DNA from: Ceratobasidium sp. AG-K
Lineage: Eukaryota; Basidiomycota; Agaricomycetes; Cantharellales; Ceratobasidiaceae
Direction: 5' to 3'
DNA: 64,000 bases
Assembly (NCBI GenBank): GCA_037039685.1
Contig: JAWNGF010000003.1
Coordinates: forward strand, 3,038,001-3,102,000
Shown: one piece after another, positions 35,108 to 45,954 of the stretch
Position numbering within the stretch: position 1 is the stretch's first letter
Layout of the letters: every line of letters begins with the position of its first letter
Program-made: the position numbers and the translations under genes
Notes under the pieces: generated by a model
What the model was told of the DNA's origin: nothing
What the model saw: the letters and a program-made list of their open reading frames with translations, nothing else
Database searches by the model: none

Positions 35108-36531
35108 TGTCCACTCTCCATTGCAGCTTGTCTCACAGCCACCAAGAAGAAGCTTACAACACATGGGCTGCGGCTTCCAGCACTTATCCATCTTCCACTG
35201 GAGTTCCTTCAATTGACAGGTGGCGAGCTGTGTTGGCAAAGAAGGGGTCATGCCAATGCTGGAGTGAAAAGAGTTGTTGTATGCAAATTTGGCAAATGTT
35301 AGTAGTGACACCCAATCATGCTGTCTGAATGAGCAATACGTCCAAATGAAGGCTTCAACCATTTGATTGATGTGCTCCGTTTGTCTGTCAGTTTCAGGGT
35401 GATATGCAGTGGAGAGTCTGGGCCAAATGTGTCACAACCTTTTCTCTTTCCTTGTCTTTTGCTCTGTTTGCCTTGTGTTTGGTCTTGTTCTGCTCGCCGT
35501 GGCGCATTTAGTCGCCTTTCTGTAAGCCACGGTCACGCAACATGCCTGCCTGGCATGTCTTCTCTTTGCCTTGTTCTCCATGGACTTATCTTGTCTCCTT
35601 TGTCTTGCCTGCGCTTCTCTTGGACTCTTTTTTTCTCTTGTTTGTGTTCCCTTTGTTGCCTGCTCTCTATTGTACACAGCCACAGTAGAAAGTATATATA
35701 CCAGCAACACAAGTCTTGCTCCCACAAGACTTGTTCTCTTGTTGTTTCCCCATCACTCAATGCATGACTCACTCAGGCCTTAGCACCGTACATTTGACCT
35801 TTGGCATCATTTCAACCCCCATCCTCACAGTCCTTGGAGCCTTGGCCTCCAAGGTTTGGCCAGGGTTGTGACAAAATGTTCAAGACTTGATATAGGTCTT
35901 TCATGAATCTAGACACAAAGGTGGGCCCGCAATCCAACACTACTGTTTCTGGGGTGCCGTGTAATTTCCAACAGTGTTCCATGAATAACTCCACAAGTGT
36001 AGGGGATGTGGTCTTCTTAGAGCAGGAAATGAAGTGCGCCATCTTGGTCAAGGTGTCAACAATCACCAGTATGGAGTCTAGACCTTTGGAAAGTGGTAGT
36101 TTGACAATCATATTGACCGAAATGTGTTGCCAGGGCTTGGAAGGAAGTTCAAGTGGTTGTAATTATCCAAGGGTTTGCTAGTTAATTGGCTTGGAATGTT
36201 GGCACAAGTTGCACAATGACACATATTTGTTGATGTATGCCTTCATGGATGGCCACCAATATTGCCTTTTGACAAATTCCAGTGTTTTTGCTTGTCCCAT
36301 GTGTCCTACTGCTTTGTTGTCATGATGGAGTTCTAAAATCTGACGCTTGGTTTTGTTGTGGCTTGGGACATAAATCCTTCCTTTGCAGTACAGTAAGTTG
36401 TCCCTTATCTTCCAGTCTTTGAATTCCTTCTGGACTGAGGCAGGAGCTTTCTCTGGTTGGTTGCTAAGGAAGGCCCAGATTGATGTAACATAATCGTCCT
36501 TCTGCATCTGATCTCTGATTGCCTGTTGTTT
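35108..36531 (-). pseudogene. Integrase part of the minus-strand Ty3 Pol, interrupted by a solo LTR
   Basis: The minus-strand frame 36531-36178 gives the linker and HHCC zinc finger (HHDNKAVGHMGQAKTLEF, C-x2-C). 36111-35874 gives the core (VIVDTLTKMAHF; LDCGPTF in place of SDCGPTF). 35429-35108 gives the end of the core (FAYNNSFHSS) and then frameshifted sequence. It resembles the integrase at 28600-29330 on the other strand closely but is clearly dead. Confidence 0.75.
35430..35873 (+). repeat. Solo LTR with perfect 5-bp target duplication AAATG
   Basis: Begins TGTCACAACC and ends GGGTTGTGACA, 444 bp, same family as 23883-24328. AAATG stands at 35425-35429 and 35874-35878. It interrupts minus-strand integrase sequence. 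Solo LTRs arise by recombination between the two LTRs of a full element. Confidence 0.85.
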
Positions 36532-36685
36532 TGGGATATGCACAGTGTTGGGCTGAGAATCAATGTAACTCAGCTTGTGCTACTATGAGTAGAGAACTGA
36601 GGATAAAATTTCTGCAAAGCATGTGTCCATGTGAATGCAATCACGTGATGTGCATATATCTACGTATAAGACTGTATATTCAACA
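36532..36685 (-). repeat. 3' LTR of the copia element
   Basis: 154 bp, plus-strand text from TGGGATATGCACAG to GTATATTCAACA. Nearly identical to 45679-45832; several differences are TG/CA against CG. Confidence 0.8.
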
Positions 36686-36852
36686 CGCCCACTCAGGATT
36701 AGACAAAAAATGCAAAGAAAGATTCAAAACATTCCCATCCCAGTAACAAAACTGGGGAATTTGATGCGCCCGAGTGGTTTGGTAAGCACATTGGTGACCT
36801 GTTGGTCGGTCGGAATAAATTGAAGGTTGACTTTGTGAAGTGCAACTACTTC

Positions 36853-37308
36853 TCAAATAAAGTGATGTTTAACTCGAATATGCTTTGTATTTTGATGATT
36901 TACAGGATTCTTGGCTAATGCAATACTCAATTGATTGTTGGTAAGCAAGGTTGTTGGACCTTTTGACAAAAACCCAAGTTCTTCAAGAAATTGACAAAGC
37001 CAAATCAATTGGCGGGCGGCACTCGCAGCAGCGACATATTCAGCCTCAGTACTTGACAATGAAATTGTTGGTTGTTTACGGGATGACCAAGCAATGCTTC
37101 CCCCGGCTTGCTTGAAGATCCAGCCAGTAGTTGATCGGCTTGTATTAGGATTGCCAGCATAGTCGGAATTGACATACCCAATTGGGTCTGATGATTTGGA
37201 TTGTTCAAATACAATCCCAAGTGCTTTTGTGCCTTGTAGGTATTGCAAAACTTGTTGGAATGCTGACCAATGCTTGTTGCCAGGATTAGCGGCGTGTTGG
37301 GCAAGCAA
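36853..37308 (-). pseudogene. Copia RNase H domain
   Basis: A 151-codon minus-strand frame with copia RNase H features: YVNSDYAGNPNTSRSTTGW, then ISLSSTEAEYVAAA, and a C-terminal HIRVKHHFI. A TGA follows where copia proteins continue with R-E. Beyond it the typical tail (LHKVNLQFIPTDQQ) can still be read. Upstream it continues the RT piece beyond the Ty3 insertion. Confidence 0.8.
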
Positions 37309-37313
37309 TCCGG

Positions 37314-37730
37314 TGTCCCGACTTGGGTAAATTAGGTATATATAGAGGTTAAGGGGTTCGACTTAGACAAGTCTTAGAACCCAAGGAATAGTGATAGTTT
37401 AGAGGATTTGATTGAGCAAGTCCTAGTGGAGAGGAGGTCAAGCCTTGTCGTTAACTGGCTTGACCTCTGGGTTTATATACATGAGGGAACCGTGCCACGT
37501 CATCATCTATCAGTGTGGGAAAGCCAAGTACAACCGATGATAAGCAAGATAAGAGACATGACTCAACATTCTGGAAGTTCCGGAAGCATTACCAATATCA
37601 AACAAAAGGACAAATACATCACATGATACAAGTTTAAGCGCCAGAGGACATTTGTACCAAAAAAGGAAAGTGTTCGGAAAAAAAGATATAAAATCGAAAT
37701 AAAATGTCTGAGCTTAGTCAGCTCATGACA
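37314..37730 (-). repeat. 3' LTR of the young Ty3 element
   Basis: Plus-strand text begins TGTCCCGACTTGGG and ends GCTCATGACA. Compared with 43859-44275 it has CA for CG at four places (AAGCCAAG, AAGCAAGA, ACTCAACA, AAACAAAAG) and no other change that I found. Confidence 0.9.
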
Positions 37731-37740
37731 TTACCCCCTC

Positions 37741-40700
37741 CTAAGGGCCTGGCGCGGTAGGGTGGAGTTTGTGAAATTTATCAACCAGTTCAGGAGCGTT
37801 CTTGAGATCTTCCTTTGACTGCCAAGAGTTGTCTGCATGAGAGTATCCTTTCCACTTAACGTAATAGTGGAGTTGACGGCGGATTTTCTTGGAATTAAGG
37901 ATCTCTTTGACTTCCCATTCTTCCTCTCCATCTCGTGTGATAATAGGGGGTGGTTGAGCGGGTTCGCGGCCGTGGGGATCAGAGTGGAATTTCTTGAGCA
38001 GCATGACGTGGAAGACAGGATGAACTTTCATTGATTTTGGTAATTCCAGTCTGAAAGCATGAGTTCCTACTTTTTCCGTTACTTTGTAAGGGCCTAAAAC
38101 TTTGTGGGAGAGTTTTACTGAGGGCCTGTCTGTGGAAATGTTCTGATGCTTTAGCCAGACTTTATCCCCCGGGTTTATCTCTTCTGGTTCTTTGGCTCCT
38201 TTATCAAAGTAGTATTTATAGGACTGATTTGCTAGGATGAGGGCAGCTTTGACTTCGTCGTATCCTTTCAACAGGAATTCCGCATGGGCGTCAGCTTCTG
38301 GAACAGTATAGTCTGATTCTTCCCCGATGTTCATTCTAGGGTTGAAACCCTGGCAGATTTGGAAAGGGGTTTTGCCCGTGGATGCTTGGATTCCATTGTT
38401 GTAAGCAAATTCTGCCATAGGGAGAAGGGCCACCCAGTCGTTTTGCCTATGGTTGACAAAGGCCCTGATAAAGATTTCAACGACTTGGTTTGCTCGTTCT
38501 GACTGTCCGTCTGTCCTTGGATGGTAGGCTGTGCTGAAGGTAGGTTTTACGTCCAACCGTTTGTACAGATGCCTAATGAACTTTGAGTTGAAAGTGGATC
38601 CTCTATCCGAGATTGTTGCTTTTGGGATGCCGTGAAGTTTCCAAATGTTTGCAATGAAGATATTGGCTATGTCTACTGCTGTGGCCGTTGATTTGCAAGG
38701 GAGATAGTGTGCCATCTTGGAGAACCGATCTACCACTGTCAAGATTGCGTCAAATCCTTCTGATTCTGGGAGCCCTACAATCATGTCATAGGAGATTTCT
38801 TCCCAGGGTCTCTCGGGGATATGTAAAGGACGCAGTAGTCCTGTGGGGAGTTGGTTCGATGGTTTGATTCAAATGCATGTTTCGCAGTGTGACACATAAG
38901 AGCTGACAAATTTCTTCATGGTTGGCCAGTAGTAAGTTCTTGAGACCAATTCTAATGTTCTTGCTTGTCCAGGATGCCCAGCTGTAATGTTGTCATGGCG
39001 CGATTCCAATATCAGATTTCTGATGGTTTCGTCCTTGGGGACAAAGATCTTCCCTTTGAACATTAGGAGTCCTTCTCTGTATTCCCAATCTTTGACTTTT
39101 TCTCCGTTTCTCAGCTTATTGTGGGCTTCTTCTAATCTGGAATCTTCAAGGATTGCTTGTCTGATTAGGTCGTTAATTTCCTGGTCAGGGGTAATGGCCG
39201 AAATGAAAATGTCTGGTTTGAGGAGAACTTGGTTCTCTACCCCCCCCAAAGGTTCTAGGTCATATCGCCTTGAGAGAATATCTGCTTTTTTGTTTTGGCT
39301 TCCTGGCCTGTACAAGATTTGGAAGTTGAAGTCTACCAAGAAGTTCATCCAGCGGATTTGGCGTTGATTCAATTGTTTGGATGATGAGAAGTATTCCAAA
39401 TTTTTGTGATCTGTTATCACTTGAATGGCCTTTTCTGTGCCTTGAAGTAAGTGCCGCCATTCTTTGAAAGCTCTAATTATTGCCAATAGTTCTTTGTCGA
39501 AAATGTCATAGTTTTGCTCAGCCGGATTTAGTGATTTAGAAAGAAAAGCTACAGGGTGTAACTTCCCTTCTTCATCCTTCTGAGATAAAACTGCTCCTGT
39601 GGCAAATCCCGACGCATCTGTCTCGAGGAAAAATTCCTTATTCTGATCGGGCTGCATCATTACAGGTGCCACTTTAAGAGCTTCTTTTAGTGCATTCATG
39701 GCCTCTTGTTCTTTGCTTGTCCACTGCCACTTTTGATCCTTCTTGAGTAGGTTGTACAGAGGCCTGGCTTTGCCGGCAAAGTCTTGAATGAATCTTCGAT
39801 AGAAATTGACAAATCCTAGGAATTCTTGAACTTGTTTGACATTTTTGGGAGCTTTCCAATTCATAGCCGCCGTGACTTTCTCCTGATCCGTTTCGATTCC
39901 TTTATTGGAAATGACCAATCCTACCCAGTCCAGTTTGGTTTGGTGGAACTTGCATTTCCTCAATTTCGCAACCAGCTTGTGTTCCCTTAGTCTTCTTAGC
40001 ACCTCTTTCACGTGTCCTGGATGATCTTCGACTCGTTTGGAAAAAACAAAGATATCATCAATGTATACGAGTACGAAAACCCCCATAATGTCCCTGAATA
40101 TAGAGTTCATTAGGGACTGGAAGCTTGATGGAGAGTTTTTGAGACCGAAGGGCATGACTTTCCATTCGTACATGCCGTATTGAGTTTTGAATGCTGTTTT
40201 CCATTCATGGCCTGCTGCTATTCGGGTTTGATGGAATCCTTGTGCCAAGTCTAGAGTGGTGCCAATGACAAATCCTTCCAGGGCCCTTAACCATTGGTCC
40301 AATAGAGGTATTCCACTTGCGTTGAATTTGCATAGCAAATTCACATATCTGTAGTCTACGCAAAAGCGTAATTCTGGGTTGTTTGGATCTTCTGGATGTG
40401 GTTTTTTGACAAATAGAACCGGGGAAGCCAAAGGAGACTTAGAAATCTGAATGTGTCCCCTTCGGATAAGGGTTTCTAGTACTTTCTTCATTTCTTTGTC
40501 CTCAGCTGGGGATGTTTTGTAAATAGGGCCATGCTTTAGTTTAGCTTCTGGTAGGAGGTCGAGCGTAATGTCAGTTGGCCTGTGAGGTGGGAGTTCTTCT
40601 AATCTGGACTCGTCGAACACATCTGCGAACTCTTTGTATTCCTCTGGTAATGTAGTTTCTGCTGCGATTTGGAGCGTGGATGGGACTTCTAGGCAGTTTT

Positions 40701-41139
40701 TTGAGCAGAATTCGCTTGTGTATGCAATTGTCCTATTTTTCCAATTAATTTGTGGGTTATGTTTCTTGAGCCATGACATCCCGAGTACGATAGGGTGTCT
40801 TCCAATGTTTGTAACATGACATTCTATTTCGCTGGAATGTGTCCCCATGACAAGTTTAAATTTGGTATAGTGGGTGACTTTTCCAGACGAGACTTCTCGT
40901 CCGTCTATAACTCGCAGAGTCTTGGGTTTTTCGTGTTGGAAAAGGGGAAGGTTTGCCTCTTTTGCTAGGGAAGGGTTGATGAAACAGGAGGTTGCGCCGC
41001 AGTCAAGAAGTGCTTGTCCAGAGAATCTTTTTGATCTGTTAACTGACTTAGAACCAGGAGCCGTAACTAGTGGATGAGCGGTGAAATCAAGGTATAATTG
41101 GTTTTCATTTGATATTGACATGATTTCTAGTTCATCCAT
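37741..41139 (-). pseudogene. Ty3 Pol with a single TGA; protease to chromodomain
   Basis: One frame from 41139 down to 37741 (about 1130 residues), broken only by TGA at 38869-38871 after the integrase zinc finger (CETC-I-stop-IKPSNQ). A CGA to TGA change would explain it. Protease has LLDCGATSCFI, with Cys where Ser or Thr is usual. RT has an intact VYIDDIFVF. RNase H has ETDASGFATGAVLS. The integrase core keeps D (VVDRFSKMAHY), D (ISDRGSTF) and E (HPRTDGQSE). The C-terminal chromodomain (EWEVKEILNS...VKWKGYSHADNSW) would guide integration to heterochromatin, as known for chromoviruses. Pol ends 11 bp from the LTR, so there is no third frame here. Confidence 0.9.
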
Positions 41140-41174
41140 ATTACTAGCTAATATATCACCGAGTACTTGGCTCC

Positions 41175-42527
41175 TTAATAAGCCTCGGTGACGTCTTTTC
41201 CCGATTCTATGTCTGAGGAGATTTCTTCAATCTGAGCTTCAAATCCTGACGCTGTGTTCTTGGAAGGACAGACTCTTGCTGAGTGTCCCTTGCCGCCGCA
41301 GGTGAAGCAAATCATTGGTCCTTTTCCTTTTCCATCAAGATCCATTGCATTAGGGTCTTTAGCAGGAGTGGACGGTTTGGGTGTTTGGATGGTAGGAGCA
41401 TTGAGGTTACTGGTTCGGGTGTCTCTTTGAATTGCTCCAAAAGGGACATTTCCTTTTGTCCCATCATCCCAGGAGATCTGTGGAACTGGACGGCCCTTGG
41501 TGTTTCGGGTAATGCTTGAGATTTTGCCGTATTGCACCCCCCCTGTAGGTTTTGACATAAAGACTCGATCGTTTACATTGAATCTTTGACCTTGTGAGGC
41601 GTTTGGAGTACTTGTGTTTGTCTTGGAAGTACTTTGTTTCGAAGCGATGGTTTGTGGGCTTTGCAACTTCTTTGGTGCGTTAATAGCATTCATTGTGGAG
41701 TCAATTTCCAGGGCTCTTTTGCGAACTTGGTTGAATGTCCTTGTCACTTCGTGGGGTTTAAAGTTCTGTGACACCATGGCCATCTTGATTTCATCCTTAA
41801 GACCATCATAGAAATCATCACGAAGTACTCAATCAGTGTACCCGAGTACCGATGAATAAGTGACAAAGTCTCGTAGATAATCTTGGACAGAGTTCTTCTG
41901 GATCAATTTCTTGTATAATTGTCTATATCGGTCGATCTTGTGAACATCGCCAAACCTGGCTTGCATTTCGTTCCAGAATTCATCCATGTCGTGTAGCCAA
42001 TTTGTTGCTCCTCTTCTTGCTGTGTCTACATCAATTCCAGGTTGCATCCACACATAGGCAGGCCCCTTGCAATAACCCATGATATACGTGATTTTTTGTT
42101 CTGTGGTTGCTTGTGGCGACGTATGATTTATGTACAAGGTACATTGTGACTTAAACTCGTCAAATTTATCTACATCTCCAGAAAATTCTTCTGGGGGATG
42201 CATTTTGAGTTTGTATCCTGGGGTGGTTGTTGACGCGGTGGTGGAGGGTGTTGCCCCTAGGTTTGCAAGTGACTGAGACACTGCATTCATTAATTGATGA
42301 AGGGGTGCGATTTGTGCAGTTTGATTTTGAATTGCGTGGATGTCCGCAATGTTATTGTCAATCCCCTGTTCTAGGGTAGAGGTGATACCATTTAAGGCAT
42401 TAATATGTCCGTTAATTTTTTGCACTTCGTCTATTAAGGCATTGATTGCATGTGCAACTACCTCGGGTCCGGATGTCGCTGAGATTTGGGTAAATCCCCC
42501 TTGACTAGGTGATGGGGCTCTTGACAT
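41175..42527 (-). pseudogene. Ty3 Gag with a single TGA
   Basis: The minus-strand frame starts at 42527 and runs to 41175, interrupted only by TGA at 41829-41831 (GYTD-stop-VLRDDF), where CGA is the likely ancestor. It has a Gln/Asn-rich helical N-terminus, a capsid domain (PPEEFSGDVDKFDEF, CKGPAYVWMQPG), a basic linker, and a zinc knuckle CFTCGGKGHSARVC (C-x2-C-x4-H-x4-C) near the end. Pol starts 36 bp downstream in another frame. Confidence 0.85.
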
Positions 42528-42560
42528 ATCGGAGTGGGGAAAACAGGTAGATTTATTGGT

Positions 42561-42812
42561 TTATTGGGATCCCAGACCGTACAAAATATCACGGATTCTT
42601 CTTCGAACCCTTCTGTCTTTAATGATGCGCAAACTCCTCAAAAATATCAATTCAAGATTTTCGTCTTCCAAGAACAACGCGTTGATTACTCCTAGTTCGT
42701 CGTACTGTTCGTATATGTAGTTACGATGAACGTCTTCAATAAAGAGTTTTAGGGACTCTAGTCTAAGTTGTTCCCTGTGTTGTTCCTGTGTGAGTCGAGG
42801 TCTTGGTCCCAC
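42561..42812 (-). CDS. Small basic frame ahead of gag, unidentified
   Basis: An 83-codon minus-strand frame overlaps the end of the coiled-coil frame by about 55 bp and ends 34 bp before gag starts. It encodes a charged helical peptide (QEQHREQLRLESLKLF, then an Arg-rich RRVRRRIRDIL). It may be the C-terminal continuation of the upstream frame after a frameshift. I do not recognise it. Confidence 0.4.
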   Translation of the reverse strand: MGPRPRLTQEQHREQLRLESLKLFIEDVHRNYIYEQYDELGVINALFLEDENLELIFLRSLRIIKDRRVRRRIRDILYGLGSQ

Positions 42813-43372
42813 TGAAAAGGGTTGGGCGCGATAGTATTAAGGTGATTTAGAAGGCAGTAATCCTGATTGATAGGAATACGCACTTCTGCTGCTTGATGAC
42901 AGTATTTGCCCTTGATTTTATCTTTAAGGGTTTCGATAGTACGCCACTGACGTTTGTTGTTGCTGATGAGGTTTTCGACTTTTCGAGTGTGTTTTTCTTG
43001 TATTTTTATAAGTTGGTCGCAGTTTTCAATCAAGACACGGGTTTGTTCTTGTAGTCGCTCGACTTCGATATTAGTGTCCGCTAGATTTATGCTTTGGACA
43101 CGATCTTGATCGGTTTGTTGCTTGTTTGTATTGTCGAGGTTAATTTCGATGAACTCGAGCCTTGAATGGAGGGATTGATAATCGGCTTCGAGTTGGTTGT
43201 GGTTTTCGTCGTTTCTGGTACGTTCGACCCTTAAATCCTCTGCTTGTTCAACTTGATCTTCTTCTAGCACTTCAATTCGACTGTTTAATTCGTCGACTTT
43301 GGTGTCTAGATCAAGTACGAAGTCCTTTAGTCTAAAGACTGCTTCGCAGAGGCTAAAAAATGCGGGGAACAC
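42758..43372 (-). CDS. Coiled-coil frame between 5' LTR and gag, unidentified
   Basis: A 204-codon open minus-strand frame lies between the 5' LTR and gag. Almost the whole length is predicted coiled coil with heptad hydrophobics (LKDFVLDLDTKVDELNSRI, VERLQEQTRVLIEN), then a short non-helical end. The plus-strand Ty3 element at 15681 has its coiled coil inside the gag frame, so this may be a separated N-terminal Gag region rather than a new gene. No stop interrupts it, in contrast to gag and pol of the same element. Confidence 0.5.
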   Translation of the reverse strand: MFPAFFSLCEAVFRLKDFVLDLDTKVDELNSRIEVLEEDQVEQAEDLRVERTRNDENHNQLEADYQSLHSRLEFIEINLDNTNKQQTDQDRVQSINLADTNIEVERLQEQTRVLIENCDQLIKIQEKHTRKVENLISNNKRQWRTIETLKDKIKGKYCHQAAEVRIPINQDYCLLNHLNTIAPNPFQWDQDLDSHRNNTGNNLD

Positions 43373-43858
43373 TTTTAAGGTTAATTAGTTAGTTACTAAT
43401 TAGTTCCTTTTGAGTGCGTACTGATGGAAACGACGGGTTTATGTGGTTCTTGATGGATGAGAGTGTTAACTTGGGTGGTGCTCCGACCACTTTCCAGTTT
43501 CGCTTGAGAGGATCTGGCTTCCTCGAGATGTTGATTTGGATGTGAAGGGTGCTAGACGCTAAGCTTTTGCTTTGTATACTCCTTATCTGATCTTATCAGT
43601 TATCAACAGCCTTGGGCGGGCATGATAGCGACAGTGTTTAACAGAGTGAGGGCGTATTTAGCTGACTAAAGCCGCTATGACCCAAAAGAGGATAACGATT
43701 GGGTTCACTGACAGCGTATAGCGACGTGGGACTACTGGTCTATATCAAGTATAGCTCTTCGTCCGTTGTACTATGCCCGTTTTCCCGTGTACGTTCTATC
43801 TACTTGGTGGAAAAAGCAGGAGCTTTGAGGCTGATGCTTTTTAAAAGGCTTGACCTAA
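43373..43858 (-). other. Leader region of the young Ty3 element
   Basis: Between the 5' LTR (right) and the first frame (left). No coding frame. It should hold the primer-binding site next to 43858 and the packaging signal. I could not match the primer-binding site to a tRNA by eye. Confidence 0.4.
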
Positions 43859-44275
43859 TGTCCCGACTTGGGTAAATTAGGTATATATAGAGGTTAAGGG
43901 GTTCGACTTAGACAAGTCTTAGAACCCAAGGAATAGTGATAGTTTAGAGGATTTGATTGAGCAAGTCCTAGTGGAGAGGAGGTCAAGCCTTGTCGTTAAC
44001 TGGCTTGACCTCTGGGTTTATATACATGAGGGAACCGTGCCACGTCATCATCTATCAGTGTGGGAAAGCCGAGTACAACCGATGATAAGCGAGATAAGAG
44101 ACATGACTCGACATTCTGGAAGTTCCGGAAGCATTACCAATATCAAACGAAAGGACAAATACATCACATGATACAAGTTTAAGCGCCAGAGGACATTTGT
44201 ACCAAAAAAGGAAAGTGTTCGGAAAAAAAGATATAAAATCGAAATAAAATGTCTGAGCTTAGTCAGCTCATGACA
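43859..44275 (-). repeat. 5' LTR of the young Ty3 element
   Basis: 417 bp. Keeps CG at the four positions where the left LTR has CA. Plus-strand text contains TTTATATACATGAGGG, a TATA-like region, and ends GCTCATGACA. Confidence 0.9.
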
Positions 44276-44279
44276 TCCG

Positions 44280-45660
44280 GTCACAAAAGCAATGTCGGGA
44301 CAAGTTGAAATCATTGCATACATGAGCAATCCGACTCCACGTTGATGGAGCATCCAATTGACAGTAGGAGCGTCGAGTTTGGGTAGATTTGGTGACTCTG
44401 CCATTGGTGTATCCCATGGCTTGGACTCGGTCACGCTGAATCAAGCTAATATGTTGCTAATGTACCGTTTTTGACAAATTTTGAGCGTGCCAGCAGCGCA
44501 ATTGCGCTCAATTTCAACTCCAACAAATATGTGTGCCTCACCTAGATCAACAATATCAAACGATCCATTCTCAATTCCGGGTCATATGTTTTGACGCCCC
44601 AGAGTCGAGTAGCCATTTGTCTTGGGCTGTAGGATTGTCCACGGCCTTCATCACATATATTGACAGCATATCGTTGGGTTCTTTGGCTATAAGAGCCACT
44701 TTTGCTGATTTGGGTTTACTAGGTGCAGTACTTGATTTGCTTGCCTTCGACTCAGTTGGCCCAGCGGCTTGTTGCTTTTGGTGTGGTCCGGTCCCTTTGG
44801 CCCCACCTCCCTTAGCCCAGCATTCTTTCTTTGAGTGCCCAAGCTTAGCACAATTGTCACATAGAGGACCTTTTGCCTTCTTCTTTCCTTTTGGGTCGCT
44901 TGATTTCTTGGATTTAGGCTTTGGAGCTTGAGCATACATCGCCGTAAGTCCACCACCTTTCTTCTGTCGTTCTTGTTCAGCTAATGCAGCTTTGACGACC
45001 ATGTTGGGTGTGATGGGGCTGGATTGAGTTGATGTCTGGATGACTGTGCTGACAATTGCATAGGACAGGGGGAGCACATTCATGAAGACTTGCGCAAGCA
45101 TTAGGCTGGTAATGGTTTCCCCAAGCTTTTTCATCTTGGACACAGTTGATTGAATAGTGTTGAAAGCGGAAGATCAGTCTTCTTCCTCTTCGATTTTCGC
45201 GTTCATGAACTGCTGATAGTAAAAGGATAGCAATTGCATCCCTTTCCCTTCCCAGCATTTGCCAACCTTTGTCCAGGCTTCATGCACCAATGTCATCTTG
45301 ATCACGTCAGCCATCACGCCACCTTCCATGTTTAAGGTAATTTGGGCAAATGTGTTGTTGTCTTGCTTATGCCATTGTTTGATTGCGGTCTTATTTTCCG
45401 ACACTTTTATAGAGTCCTTTTTCTTGGTCTTGGTGAGTGGTTCAGGCAGTATTTCAGTGCTGTTTGTGATCCTGAGCAGTCCTCAAATTTGTAGGACCGT
45501 CATTTGGCAGAACTTCCACAAGTCGTAGTTGGATCCATTGTCCTTCAAGAGGGGGATCTTGTAGGTTTTCTTGCTAAGGTAAGCGTTGGTTGATGTCAAT
45601 GTTGGAGTAGTAACGTTTACAGCATTAACTGGGTTCTCGGGTTCTTCACTTTTGACACTA
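44280..45660 (-). pseudogene. Copia Gag, zinc knuckle, protease and RT tail, internally deleted
   Basis: The minus-strand frame from about 45660 shows the copia Gag N-terminus (IPLLKDNGSNYDLWKFCQM), a knuckle CDNCAKLGHSKKEC and protease LLDSGASKHMT near 44600. TGA stops stand at 45483 and 45174 and again just after the protease. The text then moves directly to the end of copia RT (HIFVGVEIERN; LMYAMISTCPDIAF). The missing part (rest of protease, integrase, most of RT) points to an internal deletion. The frame then runs into the Ty3 insertion. Confidence 0.75.
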
Positions 45661-45678
45661 CCAGGGCTCATAACCTTT

Positions 45679-45832
45679 TGGGATATGCGCAGTGTTGGGC
45701 TGAGAATCAATGTAACTCAGCTCGTGCTACTAAGAGTAGAGAACTGAGGATAAAATTTCTGCAAAGCGTGTGTCCATGTGAACACAATCACGTGATGCGC
45801 CTATATCTACATATAAGACTGTATATTCAACA
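45679..45832 (-). repeat. 5' LTR of the copia element
   Basis: 154 bp, plus-strand text from TGGGATATGCGCAG to GTATATTCAACA. Pairs with 36532-36685. The copia gag frame starts inside or next to it. Confidence 0.8.
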
Positions 45833-45954
45833 TGTTGAATATCCAAAGTTGATGCCATACCCTGTGGTTCTGTTTCAGCCAAATTGATGAATATGTGTGG
45901 AGAAAGTAGGGGTTCTTGAGGGACTACCCCCCCTTCCAGGTTGTGGTTGCTCTG

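Larger units (their letters stand above)
37314..44275 (-). mobile_element. Young Ty3 chromovirus retrotransposon, TSD TCCGG
   Basis: 417-bp LTRs at 37314-37730 and 43859-44275 differ at only four positions. TCCGG occurs at 37309-37313 and 44276-44280. The polypurine tract (CCTTAGGAGGGGGTAA on the minus strand) stands at the inner edge of the left LTR. Frames on the minus strand are an upstream coiled-coil frame, a small basic frame, gag and pol. Gag and pol are each interrupted by a single TGA and otherwise open. It is the youngest retroelement in the window and sits inside the copia element. Confidence 0.92.
36532..45832 (-). mobile_element. Ty1/copia element, internally deleted and split by a Ty3 insertion
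   Basis: 154-bp LTRs lie at 45679-45832 and 36532-36685. On the minus strand: gag-like region, zinc knuckle and protease (45660-44571), then directly the C-terminal part of RT (44560-44280), the Ty3 insertion (44275-37314), then RNase H (37308-36853). Integrase and most of RT are missing, so the element is a deletion derivative. Flanking TGTTT/TGTTG indicate the target site in the Ty3 pol. Confidence 0.8.

Noticed and set aside
42758..43372. Host gene within the Ty3 element (gene capture)
   Set aside because: The coiled coil resembles the type found in the Gag of the other family, so a detached Gag region is the simpler reading.
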